IMG/VR virus record: IMGVR_UViG_3300023184_009676
Span: 1-64,000 of that record
DNA length: 64,000 nucleotides
Reading direction: 5' to 3' (one strand)
From: a virus
The notes beneath the pieces are model-generated. The model saw only the letters and a list, made by a program, of their open reading frames with translations. It searched no databases and was not told the origin of the DNA. Numbering within the stretch: the first letter of the stretch is position 1; each line of letters begins with the position of its first letter. Both the position numbers and the translations under genes were made by a program. Below, piece by piece: positions 44,715 to 53,100 of this stretch.

Positions 44715-45671
44715 ATGGCAGACACAAAAAGCTTGGCTTACGCAAAACAAACGAAGAAAAATGTAGATAGTCTAAATACTAACTCTCTCATTACTGCCAC
44801 TGTCATTGCCAATTACGGCGATCCAGGGCTCGATGAAGATTATTATTTTGATGTGTTGAGTAGATATGTTGTATGCGTTATAGAATCTTCCAATAGATTA
44901 ATTACTTCAAACGGGTGGGCAAATGGAAAAAGTCTAATAGTCGTAAAAAGACCAGAGAGTTTATGGATAAATTATCAAGGTGGCTTTACTAACGATGTAG
45001 CCACTCAGCAAAGAATAGATTATAATTTAAATACAAATGTCGGTCCAGCGGGTAATTACGCCACGAATGTTATACCAAGAATCAATTATCCTTATCAAAT
45101 GGGGGAAACTATTCAGGTTAGAAGACTGACCGAAACAGTATCTTCTTTAGTTCAAAATAATTATCAAAAGTTCTTTTATTCACAATGCACAAACAGTTTG
45201 ACCGACACAAGATATAAAAACTATGGAATCTGGCATGAACAAGGGATGGGTACACTATCTTACTACGGCAGTACTCAACAAGCACAAATAACAGAAAAAA
45301 CTTTGGCAAATATCGCGGGTTATCCAAATTATTTTAATATTCGCCTTAATAAATATCAATATGAGGCGTTTATGCTTACAAAGTATCCTGAATTGACAAA
45401 AGCCTTAACTCCATTTTTTTTAAGTAAAACGACTCCAAATCAAGCATACAAGAGTTATCAAGGAGGGTATCTTTTCTTTCAAAATGAATTTATTGCAATA
45501 AATAGAGTTCTATATGAAGATGTAAATGCTGGTCCCTTAACAAAACAAAGATTAAGCATTGATAGCTGTATACCGCTTATCGTTACCACGCCAAATTCAT
45601 TTTCTGTGCCAAGCACAAGGGCAACAGCAACGATAAGTTATACGCCTACATATATAACAAAAAGTAATTAA
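44715..45671 (+). CDS. Structural protein at the end of the tail-tip operon, 318 aa
   Basis: A mixed alpha/beta protein (starts MADTKSLAYAKQTKKNVDSL) with few repeats. It contains VIESSNRLITSNGWANGKSL, YGIWHEQGMGTLSYYG and the end TATISYTPTYITKSN. I do not recognise a family. It closes the plus-strand tail block; its stop codon touches the stop of the minus-strand gene at 45672 without any base in between. Confidence 0.5.
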   Translation: MADTKSLAYAKQTKKNVDSLNTNSLITATVIANYGDPGLDEDYYFDVLSRYVVCVIESSNRLITSNGWANGKSLIVVKRPESLWINYQGGFTNDVATQQRIDYNLNTNVGPAGNYATNVIPRINYPYQMGETIQVRRLTETVSSLVQNNYQKFFYSQCTNSLTDTRYKNYGIWHEQGMGTLSYYGSTQQAQITEKTLANIAGYPNYFNIRLNKYQYEAFMLTKYPELTKALTPFFLSKTTPNQAYKSYQGGYLFFQNEFIAINRVLYEDVNAGPLTKQRLSIDSCIPLIVTTPNSFSVPSTRATATISYTPTYITKSN

Positions 45672-45677
45672 TTACTT
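45664..45677. terminator. AT-rich palindrome between convergent stops (possible weak bidirectional terminator)
   Basis: AGTAATTAATTACT is a perfect 14-base palindrome flanked by A-rich sequence on the left and T-rich on the right. It spans both stop codons. The stem lacks GC pairs, so intrinsic termination would be weak. Confidence 0.3.
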
Positions 45678-46409
45678 CTTTTTGGAAGCGGCTTTCTTTT
45701 TAATTCTTTCGATCAATTCAAATTGCTTGAATTTAGGAATATCAGAGACTGATTTCAATTCTTGTGCTCCATCAAACTTTTCTTCAATGAGCTTTTCTTT
45801 TATCTTTTCAAAAGTCACGGAGTTTGCCGCCATAATCTCTTTTAAGAGAGAACTTGAAGAGTCTTGAGCTTCAGCGTCTTGCGAAGGAGTGCCGCCAATC
45901 TCTTCTTGGGAGACAATATTAATGCGAAGAAAATTTCTAACGCAGCGAACAAATGCTCTATTTTCAGCGATTGGACCCAAATAATTCTTTGCAAAGCTAG
46001 TTGTATTATATGGACTTGCATCCCCAATGCTAGTAAATTTGATGACTCTTCCCTCTGTTTCAAAATTTGGAATCCAACTCATGGCGCAAGTAGCAATAAC
46101 ATAATCAGAAGCGGGAGAACTGGTTGTATATTCTACCGAATTATAACCCCTGATTTGGGCTAATTCTTTAATTCCCGCAAGGAGAATCATTAAATCTTTG
46201 TCTTCTAGTCCCTCAATGGTCTTCGGCACGGGTTTATTGTATCTTTCAAAATTAAGCTTATTGGGGACAAGATGCTTGGGGTTAATCATCTTTCTCCAGT
46301 CAATTAAATTATCCGCCCCATAGATATAATTAATTGCAGGACTACAAATCAACCCATATTCGTTTCTTGAAATGACTTTACTTGGAATGCATGTATTTTT
46401 TTCGCTCAT
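45672..46409 (-). CDS. Rad52-family single-strand annealing protein (putative)
   Basis: A 245-aa protein. Residues about 100-161 contain the pattern of Rad52/Sak-type annealing proteins: a beta strand YVIATCAMSWIPNFE, then FTSIGDASPYNTTSF, then a helix AENRAFVRCVRNFLRI. The later half is charged and helical and ends KKKAASKKK, which could bind DNA or partners. It would coat single strands and anneal them during phage recombination. The promoter upstream (minus strand) has a TTGACA box. It lies on the minus strand between tail operons, with glycosyltransferase genes upstream of it in the same direction. Confidence 0.65.
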   Translation of the reverse strand: MSEKNTCIPSKVISRNEYGLICSPAINYIYGADNLIDWRKMINPKHLVPNKLNFERYNKPVPKTIEGLEDKDLMILLAGIKELAQIRGYNSVEYTTSSPASDYVIATCAMSWIPNFETEGRVIKFTSIGDASPYNTTSFAKNYLGPIAENRAFVRCVRNFLRINIVSQEEIGGTPSQDAEAQDSSSSLLKEIMAANSVTFEKIKEKLIEEKFDGAQELKSVSDIPKFKQFELIERIKKKAASKKK

Positions 46410-46415
46410 ATTAAA

Positions 46416-46447
46416 AGATTAACCCGTATTTAAAAAATGTCAAGCTT
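46416..46447 (-). promoter_or_regulatory. TTGACA-type promoter before the Rad52-like gene
   Basis: On the minus strand, TTGACA (46438-46443) is followed after 16 bases by a poor TAATCT -10 (46416-46421) and then the ATG at 46409. The 19-base block 46429-46447 is almost identical to 63798-63816 (AAGCTTGAC, then A or T, then TTTTTTAAA). It starts around the stop codon of the upstream gene. Confidence 0.5.
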
Positions 46448-47624
46448 TTGATTTAACAATTGTAAAAAAGTCTAAATTATCCCAAAAAGAAGGTGAATCT
46501 ATAACTTTTTGATATTCAAAATTATTATTGGCAATAATATTATTTTCAACAGCGGCCAAGCTATAATAAAGCTGACCATTTGCTGCAACTGTTTTAGCAG
46601 AACGATAATAGAGGTAATCCTTGTCTTTTTTAAGCTCTTCTACTTTTTCTTTGCTTGGCTTCTCCATCGGATTGATTGTGCCAAAAGAATAATATTTTAT
46701 TTTTAATTTTTCTACTTTAGCCTGATCAAGGTCCGAGATTAAAATGAGTTTCAACCCTTCATCCCTGAGCTTCTTTAAAAAGTCTAACTGGTCTGTTTCG
46801 GTGATTTTAAAAACTAAATTTGCAATATTTTGTTTGAACTGCTTTAGCAAATTAATATTTACGGGTTTATCCATTATTAAAAAAGACTTTTTGTATTGAG
46901 CTAGTTGGTAACCAAGGCTTTCGTCGTCGCAAATTACGTCTGCGCGAATTTCGACTATTCCTTCTGGATTAAAAATGGCCTTTTTATAATTGGGGAGAGA
47001 TTCTTGTATTGAAAAATGAGAATATTTATTACCGATAAAAACAGTTTCAAATGGAATTTTAAAATTAATATTTAATTTTTCTAAAATAGAGTTTGCTATT
47101 TCTTCTGGATTAATTAAATTTATAGTTTTTGGATTTTCTTGCTCATTAAAAGATGGTTTTTTATTATCAGTCCTTAAAAAACTTTCAAAAACGAATTGAT
47201 TATCTTTTTCTCCGAAATATGGTCCATTATTATTCGCGTAAGATACAGTGCTAATACTAACAATAGGTTTATTCTCTGAGCCAGCTATTTGGGATTCAAT
47301 TCCATTGACGCCAAAAAACAACAATGACTTTTCCATTAGATAAGCCATCTGATTTATGGAAGTTTTTCCGCATAAATTAACCACTCCGCCATAATTAATT
47401 GAGTCTGGATTGCCAAGTTGCAAAATTTTTATATTATTCTCTTCTAACTTCGGAGACAAGCAATTTATTACATCCTGCCAATAAAAATAGTCTTTTGCTG
47501 GAATTTTATTGTCTGGACGAAAAAGAATATATTTTTCGATAGGCAAAGGAAAATAGGCTTTATAAACAAAGGGTTTATCTATTTTTGCACCGCAGGATAA
47601 TGCGTAAGATTCTAAAGTATGCAT
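46440..47624 (-). CDS. GT9-like glycosyltransferase C-terminal half plus unknown domain
   Basis: A 394-aa protein. Residues 1-135 look like the second Rossmann half of a GT9/heptosyltransferase: MHTLESYALSCGAKID, KYILFRPDNK, NNIKILQLGNPDSINYGGVV, then AYLMEKSLLFFGVNGIES and KPIVSIST. This is the donor-binding half; no first half is present. The end of the upstream gene carries a matching first half, two bases before this start. The rest (from about residue 170) is alpha/beta with ISDLDQAKVEKLKIKYYS and is unrecognised. It may complete a GT9 enzyme in trans. Likely targets are virion or tail proteins, or DNA. Confidence 0.6.
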   Translation of the reverse strand: MHTLESYALSCGAKIDKPFVYKAYFPLPIEKYILFRPDNKIPAKDYFYWQDVINCLSPKLEENNIKILQLGNPDSINYGGVVNLCGKTSINQMAYLMEKSLLFFGVNGIESQIAGSENKPIVSISTVSYANNNGPYFGEKDNQFVFESFLRTDNKKPSFNEQENPKTINLINPEEIANSILEKLNINFKIPFETVFIGNKYSHFSIQESLPNYKKAIFNPEGIVEIRADVICDDESLGYQLAQYKKSFLIMDKPVNINLLKQFKQNIANLVFKITETDQLDFLKKLRDEGLKLILISDLDQAKVEKLKIKYYSFGTINPMEKPSKEKVEELKKDKDYLYYRSAKTVAANGQLYYSLAAVENNIIANNNFEYQKVIDSPSFWDNLDFFTIVKSKA

Positions 47625-47626
47625 AT

Positions 47627-49564
47627 TTAATTATATTTTAAAGAAAAATCAATTTTATCACTTCCGTTATGCATGAATGCTGGAAGCTTTTGGGTCGTTA
47701 GATACGGCATATAAGCGACGTTAAAATAACCTTTATGAGAATTGTTACCTTCCAAAAAGACAATGTTTTCCATTGCTGGATTAAATTCTATCCATTTATC
47801 TACAAGAGAATTGCCATCAACGATTTCTTTATATTCTCTTTTTGTAGAAACATACAAAGCCCATTCGGGATACTTTTCTTTGATTGACCTAAAGAGAGAA
47901 GAGAGGAGAAATATATCTTCTGCGTTTCCAGGTTGAACAACAATTACCCTACCTTTGTCATTTGAATTTAAAAGGTCTTCAAATTTTATTCCTTGGGTAT
48001 TTTTTTCTTGACCATTTTTAAATGCAACTTGACGAAAATAATCTTCTATTTGTTGGCGGTTCAGGTCTTTGTCTATTCTGGCAATCCAATGTTTAAATCC
48101 ATCATCATTCCTGTCTATTGACTTCTCATCAAGAATATTATGATACAGATGCAAAATCCATTCTGCGTTATCTTTAATTTCTGGGACTTTGTAATTAGGG
48201 CTTGGGTTATTTTTGGTTGGTTCAAAAGCAGAATCATCATTAACTTTAGGAGCGGAGTCAATAAAGTTTTCCAAAAATTTACCAATAACTTCCACAGAAA
48301 AATTATCAATGACCCATTGCCTGCCAGTTTTTCCAAGCTGTCTTTTTACTTCTGGCTTCATATTCAATACCTTAGTTAATTGCTTTGATATTGAATTCGG
48401 ATAAGTGCTTGCTTTGATAAACATTGTGTCTGGCTCTCTATACTCTGCCCAATCAAGGGGCAGGGAGCCTGCTCCATCTTCGCAAGAGTCTTCTCCACAA
48501 CTATAATTGGTAACAAGCGTGACGAGTTCGGTCAATTTTGCTTCTTGAATTGGTATTTCTTGACCACCAGAAGTGAATGGGTGACAATAGACATCCATTA
48601 AATTATAAATTTCATTTAATTGAACTTCATCTACGCCAAATCCAGGTCCAGTTGTTGTTTGACTTTTTTCAGCCCTACAAAATCTACAATTTTCATCATT
48701 AGTAGAGAATGACTTTATTTCATACTTGCCGCAATTTCTACAGACATAAGTAGTCAATACATCAGAGAGTTTTAATCCGTGCTCTTCTAGGAGCTTTTGG
48801 ATATTCCATCCTTCTACCCAGGAAGTATGAAGCAATAGCTTTGTCTTCAAAGATGGATTCGCCTGTTTAAACATTTTGAATCCTTGAATCAAATTTGGGA
48901 CACTCTTTCTAAGCTGATTCCTAAACACAAATCCGACGATAAATGTTTCTGGGTCAATGTTGTTTGCTTTTCTGATGGCTAATCTTTGGGCTTCTGGTAA
49001 TCTATAAAAATTATTTGTATTTAATGAACCTCTGACTGTTTTTGTATGGGTATGACCCATTTTATGTAGAGCTTTTGTGGCAAAATCTGCCCAGCTCCAA
49101 TAATTTTTTGTCTTTTTGGCTGCAACGACTGCTTTATCAAGAATTGGAAGAGAATCTAATGTAGTCCATAAAGCGCAAGTAATTTTATTAAACCAAGGCT
49201 TCTCTATTGCGAAATCAATTCCCCAAATGTCTTGGATACCAATGTAAACATCTGGCTTCTCTTGTCTCACTGCGTCATCAATAGCGAAAGCTCCATATCC
49301 AGCCATTCTGCTGATTCCGTCCCAATTCTTGGGGTCATTTTGTTGTCTAATGAGCTCTATCTTATTGGGTTGAATAGTAGCTAAGGTTTTCCAAGGGGTT
49401 CTATTTAACTCTTGAGCATTACCTTCGACTGAGCCAACCGCAAGATTAACCAGTTCATATTTATCAGTATTAAAAAGATACTCTAGAATATTTCTTGCAT
49501 TTTTACCAAAACCTGTATTTGCCAATGGGAAATCAGTGTGAATAAGAACTTTCTTTTTTGCCAT
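47627..49564 (-). CDS. GT4 glycosyltransferase fused to DUF4214-like and GT9 N-terminal half
   Basis: A 645-aa protein. Residues 1-450 form a GT4-type enzyme: VLIHTDFPLANTGFGKNARN, IVGFVFRNQLRKSVPNLIQG and the donor-site segment YCHPFTSGGQEIPIQEAKLT. A CxxC...CxxC zinc ribbon (CRNCGKYE...CRFC) is inserted at about residues 275-300. Residues about 490-535 (ILHLYHNILDEKSIDRNDDG) look like DUF4214. The last ~100 residues (GRVIVVQPGNAEDIFLLSSL, then SLVDKWIEF) are a GT9 first Rossmann half that stops in mid-fold. TATAATA-like sequence precedes the ATG in the 19-base gap to the neighbouring gene. Confidence 0.7.
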   Translation of the reverse strand: MAKKKVLIHTDFPLANTGFGKNARNILEYLFNTDKYELVNLAVGSVEGNAQELNRTPWKTLATIQPNKIELIRQQNDPKNWDGISRMAGYGAFAIDDAVRQEKPDVYIGIQDIWGIDFAIEKPWFNKITCALWTTLDSLPILDKAVVAAKKTKNYWSWADFATKALHKMGHTHTKTVRGSLNTNNFYRLPEAQRLAIRKANNIDPETFIVGFVFRNQLRKSVPNLIQGFKMFKQANPSLKTKLLLHTSWVEGWNIQKLLEEHGLKLSDVLTTYVCRNCGKYEIKSFSTNDENCRFCRAEKSQTTTGPGFGVDEVQLNEIYNLMDVYCHPFTSGGQEIPIQEAKLTELVTLVTNYSCGEDSCEDGAGSLPLDWAEYREPDTMFIKASTYPNSISKQLTKVLNMKPEVKRQLGKTGRQWVIDNFSVEVIGKFLENFIDSAPKVNDDSAFEPTKNNPSPNYKVPEIKDNAEWILHLYHNILDEKSIDRNDDGFKHWIARIDKDLNRQQIEDYFRQVAFKNGQEKNTQGIKFEDLLNSNDKGRVIVVQPGNAEDIFLLSSLFRSIKEKYPEWALYVSTKREYKEIVDGNSLVDKWIEFNPAMENIVFLEGNNSHKGYFNVAYMPYLTTQKLPAFMHNGSDKIDFSLKYN

Positions 49565-49583
49565 ATTTTAAATTATTATATAC

Positions 49584-50084
49584 TCAGAACGAGTTTTTTT
49601 CTGGAAGAGTTTCTTGTTTTTGAAAAGATTTATTTAAAGCGTGGATTAAAAATTCACGGATTAATCTTCCTTCAGCAAAAGTTAAGCCAATATAAAAACT
49701 GTTTTTTGCGCTAGAGTCTTCTTTGTCAGTAACAGCTATACTAAATGAATAACCTCTTTGAGAAGGTTTTTCTCCTTCTGCGACTTTATTCATCCATTGA
49801 TTAAACTTGATTGCCTTTAGCTGCTTATCGCTATCGTGAACGGTTAAAAACTCCCTGCCTCTATCTAGGGCATCTAAAATAGCCGCAGCCTCAACTTGTC
49901 CAAGCTTAACATTAACTTGTTTAAATGGGTCATTTCTACTGGCTGAGAACGTTCCAATTTGACTATTTGGATCCCAAGTTGATTGTTTTATTAAAGTTGC
50001 AAAAATAGCATTATCTTTTGAAGATTGGGAAAAAGAGCAGGCAAACCCAGTATTGTTTTTATTCGGATGATATATGGCCAACAT
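49584..50084 (-). CDS. Possible whirly-like nucleic-acid-binding protein
   Basis: A 166-aa protein (starts MLAIYHPNKNNTGFACSF). The pattern is a strand-rich first half, then VNVKLGQVEAAAILDALDRG, then EFLTVHDSDKQLKAIKF, a second sheet (GYSFSIAVTDKE, NSFYIGLTFAEG) and a final helix REFLIHALNKS. It resembles the sheet-helix layout of whirly/PC4-type single-strand-binding proteins known from phages and mitochondria (KVxLxxxEAxxILxxL...FxxxH). It could serve DNA replication or recombination together with the Rad52-like gene. The fold is inferred from pattern and is not certain. Confidence 0.45.
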   Translation of the reverse strand: MLAIYHPNKNNTGFACSFSQSSKDNAIFATLIKQSTWDPNSQIGTFSASRNDPFKQVNVKLGQVEAAAILDALDRGREFLTVHDSDKQLKAIKFNQWMNKVAEGEKPSQRGYSFSIAVTDKEDSSAKNSFYIGLTFAEGRLIREFLIHALNKSFQKQETLPEKNSF

Positions 50085-50131
50085 AGTGTATTTTATTATA
50101 TAATAGAATGGACAAAGGTTCTAATAATTAG
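50085..50131. promoter_or_regulatory. Divergent 47-base promoter region
   Basis: This gap drives the minus-strand gene at 50084 and the plus-strand gene at 50132. On the minus strand TTATATAATAAAATACACT leads to the ATG, a good -10-like element. On the plus strand only GACAAAGG and a TAATAATTAG stretch are visible before the ATG. Confidence 0.45.
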
Positions 50132-53100
50132 ATGAATATTACGACAAATAATTCAATTAAAAATAATATTTTTGATGGCTCTTATCAAATTACTGTTTTG
50201 CCGATCCCTACTGGTACAGCATACTCTTTTTGGTCTAGTAAAATACTTAATCCCGCTGGGATAACTGGAAGTCTTGTATATTTATCTAATGAGCAGAGGG
50301 ATTCTGGTTATCTTTTTTCTGGATATTCCTATACTGGGGACTCTTTTCCTTTTCCAAAGGGTATATTTTTAAGTGGTGCTACTTCGGAAGCTACGCCTGT
50401 TAGTGGTTATTTATATTATTCTTTAAATACTCCATTATTGGGTGTTTGTCATGGCGTGGGAAATACGGGAGAAAACATGTGGTATAATGGTTATAATTTT
50501 TATAACGCATTTCATCCAGAGGGAACTTTTTCTCCACCATTTGGTCAAAATATTTCTGTTTATAAATCTAATTCAAATGGCACCGACGCCCTTGCTCAAA
50601 ATGGTAATTGTTCAAGTTTAACAAGTCAAGAATATAATGATTTTTTTGGTATTGTTTCTAAGGCAGATATAAATGCCGAGGCTTCTGCGGATGGTATAGC
50701 TAATGGCGGAACTTCATTTATTAATTCCCCTGCTTATGCCTGTCCTGAAGAGGTTATTACGGTCTATTATTGGCACGAATCCCAATACAATATTATTGGC
50801 GGTACGGTTGGGGCAATAACTGCAAATACTTTCTTTAATACAAATCCCATTCCTACTTCTTTGGACAATTTTGACCGAAAAACTGCTTTAAGATATTCTG
50901 TTTCTAGTGAACAAGGTGGAACTTTACCAAATGGACAAAAAGAAACCATACAACATGTTTTATATGATGGTGGAGGAAAGCCAATCCCAGCTTATCAAAC
51001 TGTTGGCGCAAATATTTTAAATACTGTTTTATGTCCATCTATTACCGCCGAAAGCTCTCTTTCCGTTGGAACACAAACAGAAAGCCAATTATTGCTTGCC
51101 GCAGATGTATTGAGTAATCCCTCTAAAGGGTTTTTTGATTATTTTAATTGGTGGAACCTTTGGCACTTTCTTTACAAAGAAAATACCGATGGGTTTCCAT
51201 TTCAAAATGATTATGGACTTTTTCAAGGAGAGGGTATCGTTATTCCAGCGGGAAAAAGCTCTAATTATGGTAGTCAACTTTTTGAGGCTCAAATTTCTAA
51301 TGAAAATAATTATTGGGATAGGAGGCAGTGCCCGATGGGAATTAATTTTCTTCCGCATACATTTGGCGGGGCGATTTATGCTTGTCCATCTTATACTTTT
51401 GAAATTCCATATTATGCTGCAACTAAAAAATTTGGATTTTATGGAGCTAGATTTCTCGATGGATGCATTAGCTTAACTTTAGATAATACGCTCAATGGCC
51501 AGCCAAACTCCTCAGATTTACCGCCTAATTTTACTTATACTATACCACAAGAAGAAGAGCCAAGCCCAGATGTTGGCACGCTCTCAAGCAACAGTCGTTA
51601 TGATAATCTTTTGGATATTGCTAATAAAGAAGAATTACATTCTGATTTTTACGCTATGAATAAGGGCTTATTCTTGTGGACAAATTCCACATTAATTAGT
51701 TCATCTAGTGATTTTATTAATTTAAGTTTAGTCCCAGGATTTCCTCAATTATATAGCAATTTATTGTCTCAGTATTCCGCTGTTTTTCCTAATGGAAAAT
51801 CTGATATATTAAAAAACGATTATTTATATATTAGCGGAGAAGAAAGTCAGTTTTATGATACTGGTATTTATTCTTTAATATTGTCTCAAAATTCTAATTA
51901 TCAAAACTTTAAAAATAATTTATACGATATTTTATCAGGATCTTTACAGATTAGTTATTGGAATAATATAGAAAAAGATTATTCATACGCCGTTCTTTCT
52001 CAGAAAAATCAAGTCGATAATAGTTTTTATACTCAATTACAAGCGGGGAAACAATCAAGATTTTTCACTAGATATTTAGAAAATTATGTAAAAGGCAATT
52101 CCGTTGATTTGTATCCAACGAATAAGATTTATTTTAGTTACGATTCTGCTAATAGTTATGTTGAAAGTTCTGGATGGGCAAAGTCTCCAAATTCTTTTGG
52201 AACAGCTAGTAATTTTGATCCAAAAATAACTAGAAGATATTTTCTTGGGGCATATAGCAATGGTCAAGATGTTACTGGAGTAGCTAATTTTTCTCAAAAT
52301 TTTGCAGGGATTAATTTAAATAATTACTCCTTTTATCCTGGATATTTTAATGGAAATATAGGATTAGAATTGCCCCCTCCTTCTTTTTTGCCAGTTATTT
52401 CTGGAGTGTATGATTCAACAAATAACCCTAGCTTTAATAACGAATCAATTCAAGGTAATAGTTTCCCAACTGTAACAAATGGTTGGAATTTGGTCGGATA
52501 CAATGGAATAGGTAGGCTAAATTTAAACTTCTCTTGCTTTACTCCCATATTCGTTCAAAATCCTCTGCCTATAACTCATTGTAAAATTGGTCAAGCTCCT
52601 ACATTTAGGGCTTACGCAGTAGATTATCATACTATCCCCGAAGATAAGATGAACAATCGCTATCCTGAAATTAGATATTGGATGGATAAATTAAAAATAA
52701 GTAATGGTAATAAATCAGTTAGCGCTAAAACTACAAATGCTTATCCGTTGTCTTATAAATGGTATAGAATTAAAAAAAGTGATTGCACTGGACCAGTTTC
52801 TGACCCAACAATTCAGGACGGCGACTTTAAGAAATTTCTATTAAATCCTGATTTTTCTAAAATTGTGCCTTCTAGTCAATCTGGTGATTGGTGCTGCTTG
52901 GAAGGAGATGACCAATATTGTACTTTGATTCACCCATCTGGATGCATCCCTCCTTTGCCTTCTCCAATATCAAGCTTAAAATATAAGTATGCCAATTATC
53001 CAATGCAGCAGACTTTAAAACAAAATAATTATAACATGACTTTCGTTAAGGGGGCGCAAAAAAATGAAGATGAAAATTATTATTATTTCTGTATGGCAAG

